From NCBI RefSeq assembly GCF_035751725.1, contig NZ_CP142104.1, forward strand, positions 5,642,001 through 5,706,000: DNA of 64,000 bases, read 5' to 3'. Positions 16,991 to 25,061 of the stretch are shown piece by piece. Every line of letters begins with the position of its first letter. The stretch's first letter is position 1. This DNA is from Pseudomonas frederiksbergensis (GTDB taxonomy: Bacteria > Pseudomonadota > Gammaproteobacteria > Pseudomonadales > Pseudomonadaceae). A model generated the notes under the pieces. That model searched no databases. It was not told where the DNA came from and worked only from the letters and a program-made list of their open reading frames with translations. Position numbers and translations under genes: made by a program.

Positions 16991-17039
16991 GTGCAATTTC
17001 ATGCAGTGGACTCCAGGGACGCCGTGCATGACCTTGCAC
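16991..17039. promoter_or_regulatory. Candidate enhancer pair upstream of hrpL
   Basis: Two inverted repeats of the same form, GTGCA-N6-TGCAG (16991-17006) and GTGCA-N6-TGCAC (17024-17039), lie with centres 33 bases apart, about three helical turns. They are about 65-115 bases upstream of the sigma-54 element, a typical position for bEBP binding sites such as those of HrpR/HrpS. Assignment is inference. Confidence 0.5.
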
Positions 17040-17074
17040 AAATAGAGTAATAGCACTAACGGAAATTACTTATT

Positions 17075-17087
17075 TTTCAATCGTTTA
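17075..17087 (+). promoter_or_regulatory. Candidate IHF site in the hrpL promoter
   Basis: TTTCAATCGTTTA matches WATCAANNNNTTR at all but one defined position. It sits in an AT-rich stretch between the inverted repeats and the sigma-54 element, where DNA bending is expected in sigma-54 promoters. Confidence 0.45.
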
Positions 17088-17103
17088 ACACGCAAATACG
17101 GCT

Positions 17104-17119
17104 TGGCACAGGTCCTGCT
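17104..17119 (+). promoter_or_regulatory. Sigma-54 (-24/-12) promoter of hrpL
   Basis: TGGCACAGGTCCTGCT has the required GG-N10-GC spacing and a perfect TGGCAC -24 element. It lies about 60 bases before the hrpL ATG. P. syringae hrpL is likewise sigma-54 dependent. Confidence 0.8.
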
Positions 17120-17178
17120 GAAGGGGGAATGTCGACAGACGGGTCGACACCATGGAACCCATTCAGAGGGATTTATTG

Positions 17179-17730
17179 ATGAACAGCCTGAACCTCATGC
17201 TCCCCCCGCAAACCTCACCGACACGCCCCAGTGCGCCAGGTGTCAGCTTCGGCGAGGAGCGCAAGCTGCGTCTGTTTGTGCAAAAGCGCGTCCTCAATCA
17301 GGACGACGCCGACGACATCATCCAACTCACGTATCTGGAAGCCTGGCGCAACCAGGAGAAATTCAAGGGCCTGGCCAAGCCGGACACCTGGCTGTGCGGC
17401 ATCGCCTTGAACCTGATCCGCAATCACTTCCGCCGCTTCTATGCGCAACCGCCGCTGAGCACGTTCGATGAGAGCGATTTCAACGAATCCAGCGAGGACA
17501 TCGACCTGAGTGAACTGTGCGACAACCATCGGCTGCTGGACCGCACGTTGTTGGCGATGGACGCGCTGCCCAAGGACATGCGCGACACCTTGTGGACCGC
17601 CGTGGACACCGAAAGCAGCTACCGCGATGCCGCCGAACGGCTGGGCGTGCCCATCGGCACCGTGCGCTCACGGTTGTTTCGCGCCCGTGAACAACTCAAG
17701 CGAAGCGTCTATGGAGAAGCCCGGCCATGA
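17179..17730 (+). CDS. hrpL: ECF sigma factor HrpL (RspL), master activator of the T3SS regulon
   Basis: 183 residues with sigma-70 region 2 (RVLNQDDADDIIQLTYLEAW at about 40-60, then KPDTWLCGIALNLIRNHFRR) and region 4 (SSYRDAAERLGVPIGTVRSR near 150-170). HrpL directs RNA polymerase to the hrp boxes found in this window. Start at 17179 (MNSLNLMLPP) because AGAGGG lies about 8 bases upstream; an in-frame ATG at 17152 has no such site. Driven by a sigma-54 promoter. The stop overlaps the next gene by 4 bases. Confidence 0.95.
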   Translation: MNSLNLMLPPQTSPTRPSAPGVSFGEERKLRLFVQKRVLNQDDADDIIQLTYLEAWRNQEKFKGLAKPDTWLCGIALNLIRNHFRRFYAQPPLSTFDESDFNESSEDIDLSELCDNHRLLDRTLLAMDALPKDMRDTLWTAVDTESSYRDAAERLGVPIGTVRSRLFRAREQLKRSVYGEARP

Positions 17731-18323
17731 ACAACAATCGTTTGAACAGCCGACCCGACCTGCCACGCGGCGTGCGCCGCTATACGCCCGACGACCTGCC
17801 GGTGATGACGGATATCTTCAACGAAAGCGCTCTGGGGGGAACCAGCTCTCCTGTGCTCAGAGCGTTTTCCCTGAAGGAAATGACGTTTTTCGTCGATTGC
17901 TTCGTCAAGGAAGGTGATCCGATCTACGTACTCGAACGCGGTGGCGAGGTCGTCGCCTGGCTGATCGTCAATCGCTTCTGCTGGGGGGCCCAGGCCTGTC
18001 GGTTGACCGGTGAGGTGTCGATCTATGTGCGCAACGACCACATCGGCAGCGGCGTCGGCATTCGCCTGGGCCAGGCCGCCGTGGTCCTTGCCAGGCAGTA
18101 TGGTTTCGAGACGCTGGTGGCCTGGATCATCGAGCACAACGAGGCGAGCAAGCGTGGCGTGCAAGGGTTGGGCGCGACGCAATGGGGACGCTTTCCGGGC
18201 ATCGCCCGGTTCGCTGACAAACGTGCGGATGTGGTGCTTTACGGGCTGCACCTGATACCCATCGAGACCACACCCATCACCGCTTCAGCACCTGCGCCAA
18301 CACTTGAGGCCAGCCTGGCGTGA
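17727..18323 (+). CDS. GNAT-family N-acetyltransferase coupled to hrpL
   Basis: 198 residues. GNAT features are N-terminal RRYTPDDLPVMTDIFNES, a central strand VSIYVRNDHIGSGVGIRLGQ (acetyl-CoA pyrophosphate loop of G-S-G-V-G-I-R type) and WIIEHNEASKRGVQGLGATQ, the N-E-A-S pattern of phosphinothricin-acetyltransferase-like enzymes. Its ATG overlaps the hrpL stop (ATGA), so it should be made together with the sigma factor. The substrate is unknown; a small amino-acid-like compound or a protein amino group is possible. It is not a known part of the canonical hrp cluster. Confidence 0.85.
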   Translation: MNNNRLNSRPDLPRGVRRYTPDDLPVMTDIFNESALGGTSSPVLRAFSLKEMTFFVDCFVKEGDPIYVLERGGEVVAWLIVNRFCWGAQACRLTGEVSIYVRNDHIGSGVGIRLGQAAVVLARQYGFETLVAWIIEHNEASKRGVQGLGATQWGRFPGIARFADKRADVVLYGLHLIPIETTPITASAPAPTLEASLA

Positions 18324-18406
18324 GTGCGCGGCTCGTCTGACAGCCTGTCGGACGAGCCGCAACATTCATCGGCTTTCAGGCCCATGCCATTTTTTGCACA
18401 ACCTTA

Positions 18407-19621
18407 TCAATCCACCGACCAGCACACCGGCAACGCATCCGGTCCTCGAAAGTTGGGCACATAGCGCCAGCGCACAGCGGCTGGATCAACGGCCAGTCGC
18501 AGACCCGGACAGCGCCGCAGCAGCGTATTCAACGCAATTTCCAACTCCTGCCGGGCCAACGATGCTCCCAGGCAATAATGCGTGCCCTTGCCAAAGGACA
18601 TGTGCGGGCAGGCCGGGCGCGTGACATCGAGCGTGTCGGGATTGGCGCACATCGCCTCGTCGCGATTGGCGGAACCCACCACCGCCACCAGCAACTGGCC
18701 CCGCTGCAAGCGCTGCCCTCCCAATTCAGTGTCCTGGGTGACGAAGCGGACCATCGCCCGCTCCACCGACGAGTCATAACGCAAAAGTTCTTCGACCGCG
18801 TCCGTCATCAGCGCTGGCTGGTCACGCAAGCGGGCCAGTGCCTCGGGGTGCTTCAAGAGCATGTGCACGGCGTTGCCGATCATCGACGCCGATGTTTCGT
18901 GACCTGCGATGATCAGCAACGCGATCATGCTGCACAGCTCGCTTCGGCTGAGCCTGCTGCCCTCTTCCTCGACCTGGGCCAGGGCCGAGACCAGGTCATC
19001 GGTTGGCTGGGCACGGCGCTGGTCGATCAAGGCGAGCATGTAGCCGGCAAACTCGTTGTAGCAGCGCTGCAACTCGCTCAGGTCATGGCCCACCTGCCGG
19101 ACGATCAGGTGGGACCAGCGTCGAAAGTCCTCGCGGTCACGGGCAGGGACACCGAGCAGTTCGGCGATGACCGTGATGGACAAAGGAAAGGCGTATTCGC
19201 TCACCAGATCCATCCGCCCGTCCGGTTGGACGGCGTCGAGCAACGTCTCTGCGATCTGTCCGATACGCGGCCGCATGGCGTTGACCGCCTTCAACGTGAA
19301 AGCCTTGTTGACCAGCCGACGCAGCCGGCGATGGCTTTCCCCGTCGCGGTTGAGCATGTGGTCGTTGAGGAATGCGATGGACTGCTCGCCACCGAGCATC
19401 GCCGCAAACCGCGGATCGATCCGTGACGGATCACGGGCAAAACGCTCGGTGTCCAGCAGCACTTCCTCGACTTCCCGGGCACCGGTGACGTACCACATCG
19501 GCAACTGTCCTTCGGGCTGGCTGAGGAACACCGGGGACGCCTGGCGCAACGTCGCATAGTGCCGATAGGCCTCGCCGCGAAACGCGTCGCTGTTCAGGTC
19601 AAGGGTGCGCTCGTAAGGCAT
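18407..19621 (-). CDS. Cytochrome P450
   Basis: 404 residues, a soluble bacterial class I P450. Visible are the I-helix oxygen-activation motif AGHETS (about 240), the ExxR helix (EELLRY region, about 280) and the heme-binding loop FGKGTHYCLG with the Cys ligand near 350. It needs a ferredoxin/reductase supplied elsewhere. The start at 19621 (MPYERTLDL) has GGAG 7 bases upstream; an ATG two codons earlier is too close to that site. Substrate unknown. It lies between hrpL and the effector genes, and a weak hrp-like box is found 32 bases upstream. Confidence 0.93.
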   Translation of the reverse strand: MPYERTLDLNSDAFRGEAYRHYATLRQASPVFLSQPEGQLPMWYVTGAREVEEVLLDTERFARDPSRIDPRFAAMLGGEQSIAFLNDHMLNRDGESHRRLRRLVNKAFTLKAVNAMRPRIGQIAETLLDAVQPDGRMDLVSEYAFPLSITVIAELLGVPARDREDFRRWSHLIVRQVGHDLSELQRCYNEFAGYMLALIDQRRAQPTDDLVSALAQVEEEGSRLSRSELCSMIALLIIAGHETSASMIGNAVHMLLKHPEALARLRDQPALMTDAVEELLRYDSSVERAMVRFVTQDTELGGQRLQRGQLLVAVVGSANRDEAMCANPDTLDVTRPACPHMSFGKGTHYCLGASLARQELEIALNTLLRRCPGLRLAVDPAAVRWRYVPNFRGPDALPVCWSVD

Positions 19622-19653
19622 CGACATTCTCCGGGGGTAGGAATCAATGCTCA

Positions 19654-19682
19654 TGAGTGGCTGGGCTCGGCAAAAAAGATCC
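19654..19682 (-). promoter_or_regulatory. Degenerate hrp-like box upstream of the P450 gene
   Basis: Minus strand GGATCT-N16-CCACTCA: the -10 half is perfect, the -35 half matches 4 of 6, the spacing is 16 and the distance to the ATG is 32 bases, almost the same as for hrpJ. Weak on its own. Confidence 0.35.
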
Positions 19683-19708
19683 CTGTGGAAAGACTTCCGC
19701 TGGGTCAA

Positions 19709-19737
19709 TGAACCGTTTCCCCAGCCCCCGTCACTCA
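19709..19737 (+). promoter_or_regulatory. Degenerate hrp-like box upstream of the serine hydrolase gene
   Basis: TGAACC-N16-TCACTCA: one mismatch in each half, spacing 16, 31 bases before the ATG. The -10 variant TCACTCA is the same as in the box ahead of the effector chaperone at 22211. Confidence 0.38.
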
Positions 19738-19768
19738 AGGGAGAATCCCAGCCTCGCATGGAGCTCAC

Positions 19769-20926
19769 ATGACGCATGCACTTACCATCCATGGCCACTG
19801 CGACCCTCGCTTCGAGTCGGTCAAGAAGGCCTTTGTCGGGCTGATGCAAAGCCCTTTCGAACGCGGCGCCGCCCTGTGCATCCAGATCGACGGCGAAACG
19901 GTGATCGACCTCTGGGCCGGCATCGCCGGGCCGGAGCCCGCCAGCCACTGGCAGCACGACACGCTGCTCAACCTGTTCTCCTGCACCAAGCCCTTCACAG
20001 CCGTGGCGATCATGCAGTTGGTCGGCGAAGGCCGCCTGGACCTGGACACGCCGATCTGCCATTACTGGCCCGAATTCGCCAATGCCGGCAAAGCCTCCAT
20101 CACCTTGCGCCAGGTGCTCTGCCATCGCGCCGGGCTGCCGGCGCTGCGCACGCCCCTGGCACCGGAAACCCTTTACGACTGGGACACCATGACCGGCCTG
20201 ATTGCCGGGGAACAGCCGTGGGCCGACGCAGGGAAACGGCAGACCTATTCGCCGTTGCTGTTTGGCTGGATTCTCGGTGAACTACTGCGCCGGGTAGACG
20301 GCCTGAGCCCGGCGCAGAGCATCCACCAACGGGTGGCGATGCCGCTTGGGCTGGATTTCCATATCGGCCTGGATGACGCAACCATCGCTCGCTGCGCCTA
20401 CATGGCGCGTACCAAGGACGACGTCGACGACGAGGCCTTCGGGCGAGTGTTGCAGTACGTGCTCACCGAGCCGAATGCAATGAGCTCACTGGCCTTCGCC
20501 AATCCACCGATGGTACTGGGGCGCAGCAACGAAGCTGGCTGGAAACGCATGACCCAGCCGGCTGCCAACGGTCATGGCAACGCCCGCAGCCTGGCCCAGT
20601 TCTACGCAGGCCTGCTCGACGGGCGGTTGCTGGAGTCGCCGCTGCTCAACGAAATGCTGCGCGAGCACAGCGCCGAATACGACCCGACTATCCAGACTCC
20701 CACGCGGTTCGGCCTGGGCATCATGCTCAACCAGTCGGATGTGGCGAACGGCAGCTACGGCATGGGGCCCGAGGCTTTCGGCCACATGGGTGCCGGCGGC
20801 ACCATCGGTTTCGCCGACCCCGAGCGCGGCGTGGCGTTCGGCTTCGCCTGCAACACCATTGGCTCCTACGTCTTGATGGACCCTCGCGCCCGAGGGCTGG
20901 CAAATGTCGCGATGGGTTGCCTGTAA
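19769..20926 (+). CDS. Serine hydrolase, beta-lactamase class C / EstB esterase family
   Basis: 385 residues, no signal peptide, hence probably cytoplasmic. The S-x-x-K nucleophile motif SCTK is at about 71-74 within LLNLFSCTKPFTAVAIMQLV; a Tyr motif (QTYSPLLFGWILGEL) follows near 175 and a C-terminal HMGAGGTIGFADPERGVAFG stretch stands where the KTG-like box is expected. Family members are esterases, D-aminopeptidases or beta-lactamase-like; the substrate cannot be assigned. Divergent from the P450 and followed 15 bases later by the stop of the convergent transglycosylase gene. Confidence 0.87.
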   Translation: MTHALTIHGHCDPRFESVKKAFVGLMQSPFERGAALCIQIDGETVIDLWAGIAGPEPASHWQHDTLLNLFSCTKPFTAVAIMQLVGEGRLDLDTPICHYWPEFANAGKASITLRQVLCHRAGLPALRTPLAPETLYDWDTMTGLIAGEQPWADAGKRQTYSPLLFGWILGELLRRVDGLSPAQSIHQRVAMPLGLDFHIGLDDATIARCAYMARTKDDVDDEAFGRVLQYVLTEPNAMSSLAFANPPMVLGRSNEAGWKRMTQPAANGHGNARSLAQFYAGLLDGRLLESPLLNEMLREHSAEYDPTIQTPTRFGLGIMLNQSDVANGSYGMGPEAFGHMGAGGTIGFADPERGVAFGFACNTIGSYVLMDPRARGLANVAMGCL

Positions 20927-20941
20927 GGTTTGATCGCCGGC

Positions 20942-22060
20942 TCACACCCCTGGCGGAGCCGCTTGCGCGACCTGCGGCTCCGCCACCCCATTCTCCGGAG
21001 CGGCAACGGCTTGCTCTTCGACACTCACCCTGGGCAACGCCGCCTTGGCGATCATCTCCGGTTGCGCCAGCAGCCTGCGAGACGCTTCCACGGGCATCAA
21101 CAGACGCCCCCCGACCCGGCCGCGTCCGGCCGGGTTGAGCATGCGCAGCTCCCGCTCATGGACGCCCGATAACTGCGCCAGCTGCGCCAGGTCCACCGGC
21201 TGCGCCAAGGCGACCATCTGGAAGTAGGGCTGGTCGGCGATCGGTGCCAGGCTCACGCCATATTCTGTGGGCGTGTTCACCAGTTGCGACAACGCCAGCA
21301 GCCGCGGCACGTAGTTCTGGGTCTCGCCGGGCAGCGACAGGTTCCAATAATCGGTCGCCAGTCCCCGCGCGCGGTTGCGCACGATGGCGTCGCGCACCCG
21401 ACCTTCACCGGCGTTGTACGCGGCGAGGGCCAGCAACCAGTCGCCGTCGAAATATTCGTGCAGGTAGGACAAGTAATCCAGCGCAGCGCGGGTGGACGAC
21501 GGAATGTCCCGGCGTTCGTCGTAGTCGCCACGCTGCTGCAGCTGGTAACGGCGGCCAGTGGCCGGAATGAACTGCCAGAGTCCCATGGCTTGGGCAGGCG
21601 ATCGTGCATTGGGATTGAACCCGCTCTCGATCGCCGGCAGCAACGCCAGCTCCAGCGGCATGTTGCGTTTGTTCAGTTCGCCGACGATGAAGTGCAGGTA
21701 GCGACTGCCGGCCCGTCCGGTCTGGGTGAGGAACGCCGGGCGCTCCATCAACCAGCGGCGTTGCTCATCGATGCGCGCCACCCCTTGGGTCTTGGCCAGC
21801 AGGGAAAACCCCTGGCGCATGCGTGCCCACAGGCTGCCACCGCTTTGCGGCGATGATTCGCCAATCTTGATGATCGTGTCGGTGGGCGCCGGTTCAAGCC
21901 AGCGCAACTGGGCGCGGTACGGTTCATTGGCGAAGCGGTCGCCGATGGTCAGTTGGGGTTCGAGGTGCTGGCACCCGTACAGCAAGGTACCCAGGGCCAA
22001 CATGGACAACCCTCTGGGGACAGCGCGAAGGGCCGGCGACGGTGCAAGTGATCGGGACAT
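20942..22060 (-). CDS. HrpL-regulated lytic murein transglycosylase (MltD-like, HrpH-type)
   Basis: 372 residues. A lipoprotein signal peptide ends in LLYGC (Cys30), so it is probably a membrane-anchored periplasmic enzyme. The SLT domain runs from about 130 to 260: catalytic Glu145 in LPAIESGFNP, then SPAQAMGLWQFIPATG and LLALAAYNAGEGRV. A LysM-like segment is near 310-345. Start at 22060 (MSRSLAPSPA); the 32-codon longer frame covers the promoter. A perfect hrp box lies 30 bases upstream. T3SS-linked transglycosylases such as P. syringae HrpH open peptidoglycan for the apparatus, and this gene fits that role. Confidence 0.88.
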   Translation of the reverse strand: MSRSLAPSPALRAVPRGLSMLALGTLLYGCQHLEPQLTIGDRFANEPYRAQLRWLEPAPTDTIIKIGESSPQSGGSLWARMRQGFSLLAKTQGVARIDEQRRWLMERPAFLTQTGRAGSRYLHFIVGELNKRNMPLELALLPAIESGFNPNARSPAQAMGLWQFIPATGRRYQLQQRGDYDERRDIPSSTRAALDYLSYLHEYFDGDWLLALAAYNAGEGRVRDAIVRNRARGLATDYWNLSLPGETQNYVPRLLALSQLVNTPTEYGVSLAPIADQPYFQMVALAQPVDLAQLAQLSGVHERELRMLNPAGRGRVGGRLLMPVEASRRLLAQPEMIAKAALPRVSVEEQAVAAPENGVAEPQVAQAAPPGV

Positions 22061-22090
22061 GGCGGTCAACCTTGAATGAGGTGGCGCCAT

Positions 22091-22119
22091 TGGGTGGCAG
22101 ATCACTTGCCAGCGGTTCC
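22091..22119 (-). promoter_or_regulatory. hrp box of the lytic transglycosylase gene
   Basis: Minus strand GGAACC-N16-CCACCCA, perfect consensus, 30 bases upstream of the transglycosylase ATG; back to back with the box at 22132. Confidence 0.9.
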
Positions 22120-22131
22120 ACACGGTGGAGT

Positions 22132-22159
22132 GGAACCGAAATGGCGCTGCTGTCACTCA
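22132..22159 (+). promoter_or_regulatory. hrp box of the chaperone-effector operon
   Basis: GGAACC-N15-TCACTCA: perfect -35, one mismatch in CCACNNA, allowed 15-base spacing, 51 bases before the chaperone ATG. Confidence 0.75.
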
Positions 22160-22210
22160 TCAGGGGCAGCAGGCGCTCGTCGGTGCCTGGATGACAATGC
22201 GAGGTCAATC

Positions 22211-22699
22211 ATGGCGTCACCCACCTATTGCAAGCTGATCGATCAGCTCTGCGAACTCACGATGATCCCTACCCCGTCAGCGTTCTATGAACAGGCGAAC
22301 CTGTCGGTCAAGGAGGTCGACTTCTCCCTCAAGCACACGCCTGGCGTGGGCGAGGGCGACGTTTTCATCTACTGCGGCTTCGGGCCGTTGCCAGTGGCAA
22401 ATCGCGAAGCAGTCATGCAACGGCTGCTGGAAACCAACCTGTATCTGCTGAGCGGCGCGTTCTGCCCGTCGCTGTCGTACAACCGCGACAGCGAACAGGT
22501 GGTCCTGATCGGCCACGTCCCCCTGGACAACCTCAGCGCCGAGCGCCTGCTCGGGCTGATGGGCGGTGCCGCCGACATGGCGCTGATCTGGCGGGACGGC
22601 TACTTCTTCGACGGCGCCGGCCCGAACCAAGCCGCCAAGCCCACCCAGCAAAAAACCACCCCGCGCAGCGCAGGGCTCAACAACGCCCTGTCGATCTAG
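22211..22699 (+). CDS. Type III chaperone, ShcM-like (CesT family)
   Basis: 162 residues, almost exactly the length of P. syringae ShcM. CesT-type features are an N-terminal helix (YCKLIDQLCELTMI), strand-rich middle (EGDVFIYCGFGPLP), the helix-strand LLETNLYLLSGAFCPSLSYN and a C-terminal helix, then a polar tail. Start at 22211 (MASPTYCKL); the longer open frame runs through the hrp box. It is 15 bases upstream of the HopM1-like effector, the standard chaperone-effector arrangement. Confidence 0.85.
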   Translation: MASPTYCKLIDQLCELTMIPTPSAFYEQANLSVKEVDFSLKHTPGVGEGDVFIYCGFGPLPVANREAVMQRLLETNLYLLSGAFCPSLSYNRDSEQVVLIGHVPLDNLSAERLLGLMGGAADMALIWRDGYFFDGAGPNQAAKPTQQKTTPRSAGLNNALSI

Positions 22700-22714
22700 G
22701 AAGGAGAACACGAC

Positions 22715-24826
22715 ATGCCAGCAGTATCAGTAGGCGGAACCTCAAGTTCGGCGCCGTTACCCCAACAGGACGATCGGATCACACCGGTAAGACCCAGCCT
22801 GTCCGATCAGGTCCGTCCATCCACCACGCCCTTGGTGCCTTACCACTTTGAAGGGAAAGCGAGCAGCAAGACCCAGGAAACGCTCCAGGTCAAACAGAAT
22901 CGTTTGGAAGGAATGATCGGCAGGCTCGGCAAGAAGGACCCACAAAGTGACCCCATCGGCTTTGCACGAGCGCACATGAGCCTTGAAGGCAAGGTATTGA
23001 GCTACGCCCCAGGAACCAGCTATCAAGACGTTCAGAAACATCTCGCGCAACTCGGCGGCACGCCACACCCGATGCTGTCAGGCCAGGAAGAAACCGAAGC
23101 ATTCGCCAAGGATTTCAACGAGTACCTGGCCAAGAACGAGGGCGACAGGGAAGAGAGCGGAGGTTTCAAGGCAGTCTGGGACAAGCACTGCGAACGCGTT
23201 GGTAACACCCTCGGTGCCTATCATTCGCTGTGTCAGGAAGTGATCGATCAAACCCCGGGAGAAGATGATCTCAAGCTGCTGCGCAGCAGTCATGAAGCCT
23301 TTCGCGGCTATGCCAAAGGCGTCATGCAAGCCATGACGCAAGACATGCCCAAGCGGCTGAACACGTTCATGGAAAGCCGGATCGAGCACGCGCAACAAGC
23401 GGCGAGCAACGAGAGCCTTCCCCAGGCCGACCGAGACAAGGCGAGGGATGAGTTAGGGCAGTTGCGTGAGGTCAACAAAGAGCTTGGCGGATTGCTGAAG
23501 AAGGACGACGACAAACCCAGCAAACTGGCAGCGGCGACGAAAAAAAACGAGGTGCTGGACACCGCGCTGAAGAACGTCGCACGCCAGGACTACGTGGCCG
23601 AACTCAAGACCCATAGCGGCTTCGTGACAGGCCTGGCTGTATTTGCCGACGCTGGGATCCCCCAGGGCTTCGCGTCTGCCGGACACTTCGGCGCCGCCAC
23701 CGCGGCGATCGACGAGGCGATGGCGGACCAGTCCTTCGGAAAACATGTGGCGGCGACGTCAACCGTCCTGGGTACCGCCCACAAGGTGATCAGCGATGGC
23801 CTGCGCCCGTTTGTCCAGGTCGTCGTCGACAAGACGATCGGCCGAGGGCTGGAAAAGGTCGATCCGCTGGCGGTATACCCCAAGGCCCTGCAAGACATCA
23901 CCGTGAACGGACGGCGGGTTGCCAACCCACAACGCGATACCATCGACGCGACACAGAGCGAAAAGCGAGCTGATTTCAAACTGAAACAGAACGCCAACAA
24001 TTTTGGCACCATGAGCGGCGACTTTACTGGTTACCTCGCCTTCGGCGCGGCCCATGCGGTAAGGGACACGATAGATCAGTTCACGTCCGTCAACGCCTCC
24101 GGCATCGCGGCTCGCAGTGTCGCCTCTGCAGTAGGCGGCACCTTCATGGCGGGCGGACAGGCGGTAGCCAAATATGCCCAGACCCACGGCGATGAGCAAA
24201 TCCCCACCTACCGCGTCACGAAGGAAAACCGCGAGTGGAAAGAACTCCTGCCCAAGGCGCTTGCCGAGGCGAAAGGCAAACTCAACCCGATCAGCATGGC
24301 CAATGTCACTGACCTCGCCAACCGGATCGTGGGGGTGGGCCCAGGGATCGCCATGCGCACCGGCGCTGGGGATGCCGCCGCGGTGGGTGAAAACCCTGAA
24401 GTCAAAGAGAAAATGGAGCAGATCGTCACGACCTTCTTCTCGTCCGGCCTGACGCTGCTGCCATTCTTTGCCAACAGCGTGGCCGCACCGCTCGAGAACA
24501 AGGCACTGGGCGATGGCACTGACGACCTTGCCAAGCGGGCGCAGGTACCGTGGCAGAACGTAACCAACCCTAACCGGGACACCCTGCCCCACACCCAGAC
24601 CGAAGGCTTGACCCGCAACCTGGAGAACGTCTATCACGTCACCCGTGGCCTGACCCAGATTGTTCCGCAGAGCAGCCTCTCTGCGCTCAACATCACTGCC
24701 GACTTCGCCAAGGGGTTGGCAACGGGGCCGAAAAAAGCGGGCGATGGGGTCGAACTGGCGGAACGCGGAGAAGCGCCACCGCTTGGCGGACCGTCCACCG
24801 AAGCCACTCCCACCCGACCCAGCTGA
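22715..24826 (+). CDS. ropM: HopM1/RopM-family type III effector
   Basis: 703 residues, close to the ~712 of P. syringae HopM1. No signal peptide; a Ser/Pro/Gln-rich, probably disordered N-terminus (1-60) fits T3SS export. Recognisable HopM1-like stretches include GYLAFGAAHAVRDTIDQF with RSVASAVGGTFMAGGQAV (about 445-490) and NPNRDTLPHTQTEGL followed by NVYHVTRGLTQIVPQS near 615-655. HopM1 acts in plant cells on vesicle trafficking (AtMIN7) and suppresses defence; the same action here is inference. AGGAGA precedes the ATG. A long antisense open frame over its 3' half is a shadow. Confidence 0.88.
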   Translation: MPAVSVGGTSSSAPLPQQDDRITPVRPSLSDQVRPSTTPLVPYHFEGKASSKTQETLQVKQNRLEGMIGRLGKKDPQSDPIGFARAHMSLEGKVLSYAPGTSYQDVQKHLAQLGGTPHPMLSGQEETEAFAKDFNEYLAKNEGDREESGGFKAVWDKHCERVGNTLGAYHSLCQEVIDQTPGEDDLKLLRSSHEAFRGYAKGVMQAMTQDMPKRLNTFMESRIEHAQQAASNESLPQADRDKARDELGQLREVNKELGGLLKKDDDKPSKLAAATKKNEVLDTALKNVARQDYVAELKTHSGFVTGLAVFADAGIPQGFASAGHFGAATAAIDEAMADQSFGKHVAATSTVLGTAHKVISDGLRPFVQVVVDKTIGRGLEKVDPLAVYPKALQDITVNGRRVANPQRDTIDATQSEKRADFKLKQNANNFGTMSGDFTGYLAFGAAHAVRDTIDQFTSVNASGIAARSVASAVGGTFMAGGQAVAKYAQTHGDEQIPTYRVTKENREWKELLPKALAEAKGKLNPISMANVTDLANRIVGVGPGIAMRTGAGDAAAVGENPEVKEKMEQIVTTFFSSGLTLLPFFANSVAAPLENKALGDGTDDLAKRAQVPWQNVTNPNRDTLPHTQTEGLTRNLENVYHVTRGLTQIVPQSSLSALNITADFAKGLATGPKKAGDGVELAERGEAPPLGGPSTEATPTRPS

Positions 24827-24874
24827 CGAAACCGCCGGGCCATCGCCAGACGGTCCGGCATCCTCCTTTCCACC

Positions 24875-24904
24875 CTGGCCACAGGCAAACGCCCCTGTGG
24901 CCAG
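24875..24904 (+). terminator. Hairpin downstream of the effector gene
   Basis: 11-bp perfect stem CTGGCCACAGG / CCTGTGGCCAG with an 8-base loop, 49 bases after the effector stop. No U-tract follows, so termination strength is uncertain. The remaining ~150 bases to hacB show nothing further. Confidence 0.5.
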
Positions 24905-25061
24905 CCCTCGCGACACACTTCGACGCTCATCCCCTCGCCACGCAATTCGGTTGATCAGGAAAAATCCCTCCGAGGAACGATGCACCGGCAAGCGGTTGCA
25001 TGTTAAACAGGGAATCAACAGCAAGATCATGGGACCGCTGTCACTCGAATAAGGATCAACC

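Noticed and set aside
17154..17160. GGAACC in the hrpL leader as an hrp box (autoregulation)
   Set aside because: No CCACNNA at 15-17 bases downstream.
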